Part shown: positions 10,904 to 21,702 of the stretch, piece after piece
Layout of the letters: every line of letters starts with the position of its first letter
Position numbering within the stretch: the first letter of the stretch is position 1
Assembly: GCA_024760905.1 (NCBI GenBank)
Contig: CM045729.1
Coordinates: 47,423,080 to 47,487,079 of the forward strand
Reading direction: 5' to 3'
DNA from: Plotosus lineatus
Lineage: Eukaryota; Chordata; Actinopteri; Siluriformes; Plotosidae
Length of the DNA stretch: 64,000 nucleotides
Program-made: the position numbers and the translations under genes
The notes under the pieces: model-generated
The model's input: only the letters and a program-made list of their open reading frames with translations
The model's database searches: none
Told to the model about the DNA's origin: nothing

Positions 10904-13900
10904 ACCCACTACAAAGCCCAGAAATCTCTTGAAAAGCATTGGCTACTGGCTCAAATCCACATCATGAATATAAGACACAGTGAGAGAGGGAGAGAGATAG
11001 ACCAGCTTGCTTTTAAAAAGATGGATGGAGGGAGGGTGGGATGAGCAGGTGAATGAGTGGGTTGATGTACAGTTGGCTTGTGAGGAGGAGGAACAGATAG
11101 ATGGATGGATACCTGAAGCAATGTGGTACAATAATAAATAACAAAAAGACAAGAGAATATAGATTACTGTACAGAACCCATTTAGCAATGGAAAATAAAT
11201 GAATGAAACGATGTACTTCAGGTGATTGATATGCAACTGGATGGGCATTATCCAATAACAATAAAAATCACATCATTATCAATAAACTCCTTTTACATTA
11301 AAGTATTTCTGAAGTTAAAACTTGTCCTACTCTATTCAAAATAAGATAGTCTTGCATATACGCTGGAGGTGATGTTAAAATATTTTGCACCGTCCTCAAA
11401 CAAAATTATCAGACAACACAGAAAACAAATTGATATCGCATGCTTTACAGACACGAAAATTATACAAATTTAAGACTGTCCTCATAAAATCAAGATCTAT
11501 TTCAGGGTAAACACCTTCTCAGAACAGACGTATCGCTGTTCTGCCAGTAGAAAATCTTACGCAAAAAATAAATAAATAAATAAATAAAAAATACATAAAT
11601 AAAAAGATTGTTAGACTTGGTCCTTTCTCCTTCGGATTCAAATTTTTTTTTTAAATCGTTCATGGGAATTTAACATGGCTCCAAGTTTTCTTATTAGTCA
11701 GTTGTTCCACTGGCTATGGTCAGCAGGGCAAAACAGGCTGAAGAGCTTTAGTGCTGAGCCTTTCACCACAGCGGGTAATGCCAAGGTTCTGAAATAGCCC
11801 TTTACAAATATACCCCCCCACACACTTTGCACTTGCCCCTTGCCACCTAGGTGCTGCTGGCAAACGTTCGGTTCACGTCCCCATGCACGACCTGTCGCCT
11901 CTTGGCAAGCCTTCCTAATGCACCTCCCCATGCCTGTGTGTCTGGTTCTCCTCTCGGGGGATAAAAGCAGCTTAATCTTTATCTGTGGTCTACAGAAAGC
12001 CTATTTTGAAATGTCAACCCCCCCAAACACACACACACACACACTGTATCTCTGACATGGACAGGACGGAGTGTGTCCTTCCGTAAATTAGGAAACTGCC
12101 TCATGAACAGAAGACTGTGTGGTGAGAAACAAGTCAAATATATAGAAATATAGCAGTGCAGCTTCGCAAAGAATAAAGCCAACTTGGGAAATATATGCAT
12201 TTGAATGTATTTCCTGATGCCTATGACAACATAAACTCAAGAGATTAACCTGGCATCTGTTTTTTTTTTTCCTTCTTGTCACAGTAAGTGTAAAGTGAGC
12301 CGAGCCTCGGAAGCCCAGCACAAAGGCAGACAGGGGCAGCTGGGAAAGACGAGCGATGCAGTTATTATGGCCACCAGCCAAACTGAGATAGAGATTGAGA
12401 GAAAGACACAATTTCTTAGTGGGCAGGATACAAGTGAGTGGGAGAACGCATCAGAGTGTTTACAAAAACGAGTGGGCCAAATGTTTATAGGAATTAGCAG
12501 CACTGCTTATAATTGTATTAGATTCACATTCAGAAGAGCAGAACTGGGCAAAAACTACAGTGCTTAGGAACAAGGACAGCTTATAAAATAGAACAGACAG
12601 GAAGGAAAGTAGAAAAATAAAAACAGCAAAAACAGAGAGCCAAAAAGGCACATAAACTCCCTGCCTTAACAAGGCCATTTTATTTCACATTTCCATACTG
12701 TTTTCGTTTTTCATTTGTGTGAAATGTGGCTGAAAGGTGATGACAGGGTGTGTACAACTTCATAAATAAACAGAAAACTAAAGGAAATCTTTCATTCTTT
12801 TCAGCTCTTGGTGAAATGGTGTGTGTATCTCAGCGTCAACACAAGGGAATGTCCCCCCCACACACACACACAAAAAGACAGTCCTCCCCCTATCACGACT
12901 CCGCCTGCCATGGAGAGACACATTGTTTAGTCTAAACCCTGCTGCCACAGAGCACCACACTGTACGCTCCAGACATCCCTCCCCTTCCACCCCTCACACA
13001 CATACGCTGCTGATTAGAGTATCTAACTGCCCTCAGAGGAGATCTAACCAACTCTCCTGAAATGAAGTTGAAGCACCCTTTCAGAATGCTACAAATCCTG
13101 CAGAACTTCTCTACCAGACCCGCAAGAGCACACAACAAAGGCAAGTCCAATCCATGCTGCAACAGTGGCATGCACACTAAACACGTGCCGAGTTGGAAAA
13201 GGGAAGGACTACAGCGTTTGGTGAACTGCCGACCTGAACATTCTTGTGCACAATCAGTACAAATCAAAAACATGGCACAACATAACGCAGTGAGATCAGC
13301 CAGCCAATGCTTAACCTCCACATCCTGCCATACCCCATAGACAGACAAATTTCTTCAGGCTGTCTCTACGCACACAAAAAGTAATGAAAAGCATGTCTGA
13401 GACTTTTTGTACAGCTCACATCTCACTTTCAAAAGAAAATGTGATCAAAGTAAAAGTTTCTTAAATAGGTTAATTTGAATTCACATTCTTCAGATTTTTT
13501 TTCAGCCAGAAAACATGTCTGAGAGACAGAAAAAGAACTCGCATCGGAATAACAATTCATCCCAGATGAAAAAATGTAGCATATGGCAATTATGAGGCAA
13601 GACACAAAAATTCAAGGTAAGAATTCCTTGTGTGTAATTTTCCTTTATCCCTATATTTTCAGAATGGTCCAGAAAAAAAGCCTTCATATTTCAAATAAAT
13701 ATGCATCTTCACATTTCAAACAGTAATCACTGGAGCATACTGTGTTCAACAACTTAGCATGAGCATTCTTAACCAGTGCTTCACAACAATTCTTAAACCA
13801 AGTATATGTTGTATGAGTTTGGGTTTGGTCCTGGCTCCTAAATTGTGGTCCAACGTCACACTGTCAGATTCAGAGAGCGCCCTTGCCATGGTCTCAGAAC

Positions 13901-14957
13901 CATAGGATGACCATCTCACAGTGTGTGCTGCTATAACGTACACCTGCTGACTGGCCAATAAAAATGCGACATGAAAAGATTTACAAATCAAGATGACATA
14001 ACATGCGGAACAAAAATAATGAGGTGGCAAAATGTAGGAATGCGGGATTGTAAAAAAGAAAAAAAAAAAAAAAAAAAAACAATCTAACTGTGGCAGCAGA
14101 GGTTTTGTTTGAACAATGTGTCCTCCATCTCTTATCTAATACATTCAGCCCCCCCACCACAAGCTGACAATTTGTACTTCAATGCTAACTGACGCCATAG
14201 CCTACTATTCAAGCAGTGTCATCATTAAGCAGTCGACATGCCTTCACACGTACCACCATTCCATCCATATATCTTTATACATGCCACCATACAGTCTGTA
14301 TTCTTCATACATTCCATACGGCTTAATGCATACCACCACGTATTCCATATACCTGTACAATAGCCCTTGTTTATTATGTTGCACAGTAGGATTTGAAATT
14401 ATCTGAGATTACTGAAATCACACCGCTTACAAGGCTTTAATGAGCAAACAAAAGCCTGGTGATTGTAAATAGATACAAATACATGCACAGAAGATATACC
14501 GAAGTACTGCTATACAAAAACAATTCGCACTGTAGGTGGTCAAAGTGCGCTATTTTCATATAATACCATAGACCAGAGTGTGTTATTCCACTTCCACCAC
14601 AGTGAATGAACAGTATTTAGTGTTTAATTTATTTATATACAAACCAAAAGACAGCTAGTTTATATTTTCCTTTATGTTATAGTCCTTGATCACCAGCGCC
14701 TGTCTGACTGCCTGCCCCCCTCCCATCCATTTTACCAGGAAATCGGGAAGTGTAAATTAAACTCTGCCCTGTCCTCAAAATATTCCTCAACTGATAAACC
14801 TAGAAAAACAATGTCACCCTTTTAAGCTGCTTACAACCAAGACTCCTTCTGGAAATGTTAGATGTCTGCTGACAAAAACATGACTATTAAATGGGCAACA
14901 ATCAAGCCACCATTCAGATTTACACCTAAGGGCAATATGGAGCAGTCAATTAGCCTA
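10902..14957. other. Four kilobases without a recognised gene
   Basis: It contains only small simple repeats: (GATG)-like around 11000-11110, (AAAT)n at 11565-11605, (CA)n at 12030, and a poly-A at 14057. It probably lies in the first intron of the unidentified gene starting at 19.9 kb, if that gene is real. Confidence 0.45.
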
Positions 14958-15308
14958 AACTGTCTGTCTTCCTTTTGGCTTTTTCCTTTTTACTCAGGAG
15001 TCGCCACAGCGAATCATCTGATTCGCACATTTGATTTGGCAGAGGTTTTTACGTCGGATGCCCTTCCTGTCACAACCCTTTTAGCAAGGGACAGAAACAC
15101 GCTGACGACTTTGCAGCCTACTCTTTACGAAAGTCAGCAATGGTTCTTGTACATGCCTCTCACCATAGACAGTGAGAGACATGGCCCGACTTTGATAACC
15201 CAGTTAGCCGCACTGGGGGGGGACAGTGACAACCTTGTGGAGAGTGGGACTCGAACCCCCAACCTTTGGATCAGCGATCCAGCGCCCTATACCACTAGAC
15301 CACCACTG
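14958..15308 (-). mobile_element. SINE type B (RTE-tailed), full length
   Basis: At the left is the inverted RTE-like tail (cttttggctttttccttttt, then gagtcgccacagcgaatcat). Next come cagaaacacgctgacgactt and the shared body. At the right is the inverted tRNA-like head (ggatcagcgatccagcgccc then tataccactagaccaccact). The inverted B box reads gggactcgaaccccc. Confidence 0.9.
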
Positions 15309-16345
15309 CTACAAGTCTTTAAACTGTGGCAGGAAACCCAGGCACCCGGAGGAATCCCAAACAAGCACATGAAGAAAAAACCCCACCAAGAAACACTCCG
15401 GCTGATCCCAGGAATTGAAATCAGTGAGGTGGACATGCTCAACACTCCACCGCCATGACACCCACAAAATCCAACAATATTTTGAAAAGATTTTGTGATC
15501 AGAGGTAATCACATCTATAAAAAAAACTATGAATAAATTCCTATGAATGCATATTATAGAGTAATGTACACAACCAAGACCCACTGTCCTAATGAGAAAT
15601 GTAAAATCAGTGTCGTTATTGTCCCGTTTTCCCCACTTGAACCCATGTAGCTCTACAAAACACCATACAGGAGTTTGTGCAATTTCTTCTCTACACACAA
15701 ATGATTCATTCTTTTGGCCTGCCATCTTTCTATTAGGACATTCCTCAATTCACAATTCCAATAGCATTTCTGGAAAAATCTGACAGCTCTAATGTGCATT
15801 GGCTTCTCCCCTCACCGCAGGGGGTAATGAGCACTGCCGGGCTCAGCAGACTGCGAACAGGAGCCGTGGCTTCATGCTGAATCGACAAGTCAGAGACGGG
15901 GTAATGGCTCTCTCCTTCTCTCTCACACACCGGTCTCAGAGTGATGGAGAATAATCACAGCAGTGGCACATCCGTGCTGAGCTTCCTAATGTGCCATCAA
16001 CCGACAGTGACTGAGGTAAGCGACTAGGCTGGTAAGTGAGGTCTTGCGACTGCCTGAGGTTGCCAATACTACACCTACCTCCAGGTGGCCAAAATCATCT
16101 TTCAATCTTCCTACTAAAAGGAGAAAAGCCAACGACATAAAACCATTTTGTTTATTTTCTGTCTTGAGATCAGCCAATGGGCATTCAATCTCTAAAAACA
16201 GATATGCATGGTTGAGTAATCTGACTTTTTTTTTTTTAAACATTGACAAGATACATCTAACACAATCTGATTTTTTTTATTAATTTATTTTTAGGCATTT
16301 GCTTCCCTGGATCAAACCCTAGTACTATAGATATGAGATGAGAGC
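15309..16345. other. No recognised feature
   Basis: Non-coding sequence; no gene, RNA or repeat family recognised. Confidence 0.45.
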
Positions 16346-16349
16346 ATCA

Positions 16350-16690
16350 TTCATGTTCTAAGCCACTTTATCCTTACTAGGATCACAGGAAAGCTGGCGT
16401 CCATCCCAACCAATGCTGGGCAAGGGCAGGGTAGACCCTGGATAGCTCACCAGGCCATCACAGGGCCAACAATCATAAAGCCATTCACACACGCACCGAG
16501 GAGTGATATGAAATAGCCAATTATGTTACATTGTATGTTTTTGGACTGTGGGACTGAACCAGACTACCCAGAACCCATGCAAGCATGAAGAGAACAAGCA
16601 AACTCCACATGGCAATTCCCAAGCCTGTTAATCAAATCCAGGCCTTCTTGCTGTGAGACAGACATGCTAACCACTGTGCTATGCTGCTAC
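16350..16690 (-). mobile_element. SINE type C, full length
   Basis: The inverted tail (ccactttatccttactagga) is at the left. The body contains ggatagctcaccaggccatc and tttttggactgtgggactga. The head remnant (agacatgctaaccactgtgc) is at the right. Confidence 0.8.
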
Positions 16691-17835
16691 CCAAGAACCA
16701 ACATTACAAAGCAAACTAACCTGACGTCTGACAACAAACAACACCTTTCTTGTGAATACTGTATACATTTTTATTTTGATGTAAACTAATTCAGTAAAAG
16801 AGTTTAGGATAGCATACTCCATCATCCGTCCTCCTGTATCATTGCCGAGAAACTGAAACAATTGCTACTTGCATACTGTAGGTTCCATCTTTAGCCAGCA
16901 GTTTGCACCATTTCAAACACCGTTGATCTGAACACGGCTGTGTCCTGACATGTGGTGGAGAAACTGGGGGTGAATTTGACACCACTATATCAAATTATTT
17001 TGGTCATGACAACGTCACGGAAATGGCTGTGGCGTTTTCAGCACAGCGAGGCTTGCAACTCCATGATTCAAGGCGCCAGCAAAAACCGGTAGCCCATATG
17101 TGCACTGCACACCCAGCAAACTCAAACTCAAGGCTGAACAACCACTGCGTCTCAAACAAGCCTGATTCTACACCCAAAACATAAATCTAAGGACTGGAGT
17201 TCATATTGCATGGTATTTTAGACTGTTGACAAACAAAAAGTGAACCTGCGTCATTATGGATCAGAGCTACACAACATTGATCTCAATTTTGCTTCTCAGC
17301 AGAATTCAATTCCAGAAATTTGATTGCATATCATTAGCACTTCAGCAACAATTAAATCAATCAAAGCTTCACTATCACCATTATTCACATGAACAATGAG
17401 CACAGATGCTCACCTCAGGGACACAAGGAGCCTGCAAGAGTAAAAGAGAAGACATGAGACTGGAAAGCTCTGCTACGGGTGAATTCTCAGCCAAACCTGG
17501 AAGTACCTGTTATATATTTCCCTTTTCTCACAAGTGGAGCGTTCCCTTGAGTAAATGTTATAGCCATAATATGACATTAATATTATTTGTGTTTAATGGT
17601 GCAGGTTAAGGCTAAACTGCCACACTGCATTCATACAACCTGCATAGGACTCATGCGTTACACTAAACAGCATTTGTTCCGCTCATGATACAGGTTACTG
17701 GAGTTAAAGTCATCAGACACAACATTTGGTTGAAGAACTGGGAATAAGGATTGTGATCTCATAAGTTCCTTAATGACATTCATGCAGCGCTTACATGAAC
17801 TGAACAGCTCGCCAGTCCATCATGGGTGTGACACA
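16691..17835. other. No recognised feature
   Basis: Non-coding sequence. A possible 18-base micro-exon on the minus strand near 17411-17440 was considered and rejected. Confidence 0.45.
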
Positions 17836-18025
17836 CAAACCAGGGGTATCAAACTTATTCCACAAAGGACCGTGTGGCTGGAGGTTTTTGTTTCAACCAA
17901 GCAGCAGCACACCTGACTTGGCTCAGTTAATCAATTCGGCCGGAGTCTTCAGGCAGTTGATTGGTCAATCTGTGTACTCCATACGAAAACCAGCAACCAC
18001 ACGGCCCTTTGTGGAATGAGTTTGA
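17836..18025. mobile_element. Short hAT-like MITE with long terminal inverted repeats
   Basis: The left end (caggggtatcaaacttattc then cacaaagg) and right end (ccctttgtggaatgagtttg then acaactcc) are inverted copies. The internal ccgtgtggctggaggttttt is mirrored by aaaaccagcaaccacacggc, so the roughly 190-bp element is largely palindromic. Confidence 0.75.
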
Positions 18026-18289
18026 CAACTCCACAAAAAAGCATTCAGTCACTCTCACACTTAGGAACAACCTGGGGCAGCCGATTTACCCAAGACCAGC
18101 CTTAAAAATATCTTTGTTGGCGGTAACGCGGCCGGTTGGGCAGAAATTGTACATAAAAAGCCTGCCTGGGCATTCACAAACGCAAAAAATAAAAATATAC
18201 CGGCCAGCTGTGTTGAAAAAAACACGTGCCCCCCCCAATCATACACCCGATTAAAAAGTAACCAAAGCAAAATCAGTATCAACTGCCCT

Positions 18290-18488
18290 TGGTGATTGGT
18301 CAATTTCACCAGTTCGGTGAAACAGCGATTCTCATTGGCCAGTACTGTCTTAACAACAAAAGGCGGGAAGCATGATGGAAGGGGACAATGATGAGCCAAA
18401 AAAACTGTTCTCTATCACTATTAAAGGTCTCAATGTGAAAATAATAAATAAATTATTGCCTTTCAAATTGAGCAACACGTTTGCTTGA
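18290..18488 (+). promoter_or_regulatory. CCAAT/E2F-like cluster ahead of a 38-codon ORF
   Basis: Two inverted CCAAT boxes (gattggtcaa near 18294 and cattggccag near 18335) and an E2F-like ggcgggaa at 18362 precede ATG at 18372. The ORF from 18372 to 18488 encodes 38 residues starting MMEGDNDEPKKLFSITIKGL. The second ATG has A at -3 and G at +4. No homology was recognised and no further exon was found, so function is unproven. Confidence 0.25.
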
Positions 18489-18819
18489 CATTTTCAAACA
18501 AATACAAGTTAATTATAAATCACCAGCAACAGGTCGTGTGTCAAAGGTACTTGACTTTGACACTATGTTGACTGCGATATTAAAAGTTGATATGGTGAAG
18601 AAACCTTGATACTCTGTTGATCACAATAATAAACTTTGATATTGGGTATGTCGGTTTCAAATACAATATATTCATTTCAGTCTATGTTTACATCACATAC
18701 ATAATGATTTATGAATACTTGCCCGCAAATCCCTGGTGGCCTGCACAGGCAATAAAATAATTCCTCCCTCACTGGTGAATCTTTGTTATTGCCAACAAAG
18801 AATGTTTTAAGCCTGGCCT

Positions 18820-18970
18820 ATGTGCATGTCTTTGGGTGGTGAGAGGAAACCAATATACCCAGAGGAAACGCACAGGGGGAACATCCAAACTCCATCATGA
18901 AACTCCCTCTCCAAGTCCAGGACACCTGAAGGAAGACATGTTGAGCCCTACACTATCATGCTGCCCTACC
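18820..18970 (-). mobile_element. SINE type C fragment
   Basis: It contains gcatgtctttgggtggtgag and aggaaaccaatatacccaga and ends with the inverted head remnant (cactatcatgctgccctacc). The left tail is absent. Confidence 0.65.
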
Positions 18971-19044
18971 CACAACCAAAAACTTTTCTTTATCTTCAAA
19001 TAAAATTCGGAAACAGTATTATTGTGACTATTAATTATAACAAT

Positions 19045-19315
19045 AAAGCTGTCTGGGTTATCAAAGGCCAGCCATGTCTCTCATTGTCTATGGTGTGAGG
19101 TTCACGTAAAAGAACCATTGCTGACTTTCGTAAAGAGTAGCTGCATAGCCGTCAGCGTGTGTGTGCCCCTTGCTAAAGGGTTGTGTCAGGAAGGGCATCC
19201 GATGTAAAAACCTATACATGCGCATCATTAATATGACTTCCATGAAGATGGCGGCAGATGATTTGCTGTGGCGACCCCTGAAGGGAACACCCAAAAGAAA
19301 AAGAGCAAGTCAGAT
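19045..19315 (+). mobile_element. SINE type B, 5'-truncated
   Basis: The body from gggttatcaaaggccagcca through gtagctgcatagccgtcagc is followed by cccttgctaaagggttgtgt and the RTE-like tail gatttgctgtggcgacccct, then gaagggaacac. The tRNA-like head is missing. Confidence 0.85.
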
Positions 19316-19468
19316 GAACGCAAGGTACAAACTGAACAGCTCACCAGACCACTCCCAGAACACACACACACACGACCATTAACACTCACACCTCAGGGCA
19401 ATTTGGAAGAGCAGGTTAGAACCATATGTATATTGAACTGTGAGAAGAAACCAAAGTACTCTGGGGAA

Positions 19469-19509
<41 letters not shown>

Positions 19510-19610
19510 GATATATGAATAGAACATGCAACACCCTTTCCTAACCCAGGAATGGAACCTAGGACATTCTTGCTGGAAGGCAGCAGTGCTCACCAGTGCA
19601 CTTAACATCT
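19316..19610 (-). mobile_element. SINE type C carrying an (AC)n expansion
   Basis: It contains gaacagctcaccagaccact, ttgaactgtgagaagaaacc and tcttgctggaaggcagcagt on the plus strand. An (AC)n run of about 35 bp at 19471-19505 interrupts the body. It abuts the SINE type B copy on its left. Confidence 0.65.
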
Positions 19611-19851
19611 CTGAGATATTGTGGGATATAGGTTGGATCAGTTGAAAGTCACCTTATAGTGATGAAGGCCAAAGACCACAGAGGAGACCACTGGGAACAT
19701 GATGATGAGGATAGCTTTGTCTAATTCACTATCAGTTGATTATCGTGAAAATAAACAGTGCATGTTTAGGAGCGTTGAAAACTAAAGACCCATGAACCAG
19801 ATGTGGACCAGGCGTGGACCAGGCCCTGGGTTCCAGCAGAAAAGCTCTCAC

Positions 19852-19924
19852 CTGCGACAGGACTGAAGAGAAGGACGGTGTACAGCTCCAGAGTCAGGAG
19901 CGACACCCGGCCGCACACGGTCAT
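19852..19924 (-). CDS. Candidate first coding exon with signal peptide, unidentified gene
   Basis: On the minus strand, ATG at 19924 opens 24 codons plus one base ending at a consensus donor (GCAG|GTGAG). The peptide starts MTVCGRVSLLTLELYTVLLF and continues SPVA, with a short polar start, a hydrophobic core and a small-residue end typical of a secretory signal peptide. It lies at the edge of a CpG-rich block covering the sequence upstream. The gene would run leftward through a long first intron. I do not recognise the protein. A bicistronic or non-coding start is possible. Confidence 0.5.
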
Positions 19925-21060
19925 GTTGTCACCCCCCGCAGCAGCCTCACAGGGCCCAGTGCTCCCTCTGCTCCTCAACGGTTATTTATCTCCTCTTTTT
20001 CCACTCGAGTATCCGAGTTCATTCGCGAAGATGGAGCACTCCAGCACCGGAGTCTTGGCACGCCAATGCGGACGGACAGTACATGGTTTCCACACAGCCT
20101 TGGGCTCGGTGCTGTGTTGACGCCGAGTCCCCCGACGCAGCGTTTAAGTTCGTTAGCTTCGGCAAGTTAATCGATCCGTCTGGCTAGCATTGCTAGCACC
20201 ACAGTCTCGCGCTGCTGTTGCTGCTGCTGCTGTGTTGTTATTATTAGCCAGCTCGCTCGGTCACTGACACACATTGCGTCTTCGTGAGTTAGCTGAGGAG
20301 TTTAGCCGTTAAAAATATCCCCGAAGTCTGTTCGTTGGACTTTAGCGACGCGTCGACGCAGACAAAGTTCGTTAGCTAATCACACGCGCGAGCTAAATTG
20401 GAAGCAGTGGGTCGGTTCTGCCCTGCCGACCGTCGTGACAGTCCATGTCGGTTAGTTAGCTAGCTCCAGCAGCTATAGGAAACACCTCAAACATTTAGGA
20501 ACCTTCTCGACTTTCTGACTCGCACTCGAAATATTCACACGAACACAGACGCTGTGGTGAACTTAACCGTTGCAGAATTCTACACGCAGCCACCACCGGC
20601 GTCGCCGTCCGAGCTTCACCGTCGTCGGGGGTGGTGGTGGTGGTGGTGGTTGTGGGTGTCTTCTCCAAGCAAAAGCGACTTCTCAGGAGGGAAAATTCGT
20701 CGAAGTATCTCCCCGTTTGCCTCTAATCCCAAAAACACGGGATGTTTGACGGGGAGATGGGACTCTTAATCGGCCATTTTGTTGGCGAAGCTAAGCTGTG
20801 GCCGTCTTTTAGATTCGGTGAGGTCTCGCGTCGCTATTTTGCCTGGATTAGTTGTTGTTGTTGTTGCGAGTCCCAGCCGCGCAAGTGTGCGACCCCTTGC
20901 CAAGTTCTCCTGTTGACGCACGCGGACGCCTGCCGAAGGACTCGCGGTGTCTCTCTCTATTCACTGAAGACACGAGTCGACTCTTTGAAAGAAAGAATCG
21001 GCTCGCCGCACACGCGAGCATCGAATCTGAAGCTGAGCGGTGTGTCATGTTTCAGTTCAT
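19860..21060. promoter_or_regulatory. CpG-rich promoter region
   Basis: About 1.2 kb with many CpG dinucleotides and higher GC than the AT-rich surroundings. It contains a (CTG)-type run near 20210-20232, (GGT)n at 20630-20652, (GTT)n near 20850, and aaaatggccg (minus strand, near 20772), close to a YY1 core. No TATA box stands out. It fits the promoter and 5' UTR of the minus-strand signal-peptide exon. Divergent plus-strand transcription cannot be excluded. Confidence 0.6.
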
Positions 21061-21410
21061 CATCCTGATTCAGCTGCAGTTCAAATTTCAAGTTGAAAGT
21101 GAGACAGGAAGAGATTCTTAGAATAAATTTCACACCACAAACGTTTATCACTAATTAAAAAACATCAAATATAATGCTAAGCATCACAATATTATTTTTA
21201 AATAAGTTAGGATAACTCGCAAAAAATTAATCAAGTACTGTACGAGTTTATCCCCGAATAAATTACACTAAATGGAATGATGCAATCTGATTGGTCCACA
21301 GTCTTGGGGTTAATTAACATTTATCCCTCGTGACGAATGCTTGAATCAAAACAAAAGCCAATGAAGTTTTTCATGGACACAGCAATCGATATCATCATTA
21401 TCACCCAACC

Positions 21411-21702
21411 CTTCTGTCACACCGACAGCACACCTCACCACTGTCTTACATCTCTCATACATGTCCTGCACCGCTCTAACAGACTTCTCTGCCACTCCAG
21501 ACTTCCTCATGCAATACCACAGTTCCTCTCTCGGCACCCTGTCATATGCTTTATCCAGATCCACAAAGGCACAATGCAGGTCCTTCTGACCTTCTCTGTA
21601 CTTCTCTACTAACATCCTCAAAGCAAACACTGCATCTGTGGTGCTCTTTCTTGGCATGAAACCAAACTGTTGTTCACAAGTGCTGACTTCTGCCCTGAGT
21701 CT
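21411..21702 (-). mobile_element. Internal RTE fragment, near-identical duplicate of 22603-22894
   Basis: The minus strand encodes the RT segment with [18 protein letters not shown] and [20 protein letters not shown]. It aligns over 292 bp without gaps to 22603-22894, with two mismatches seen by eye. It adjoins the 3' tail of the neighbouring RTE element directly. Confidence 0.85.

Noticed and set aside
15309..15725. A 138-codon minus-strand ORF
   Set aside because: It has no motif, no splice support and overlaps the SINE edge. A chance open frame is more likely.
17411..17440. An 18-base micro-exon on the minus strand between a tttactcttgcag acceptor and a gtgagc donor
   Set aside because: In phase with the signal-peptide exon it gives a stop (TGA) after four residues. 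The sites are probably coincidental.
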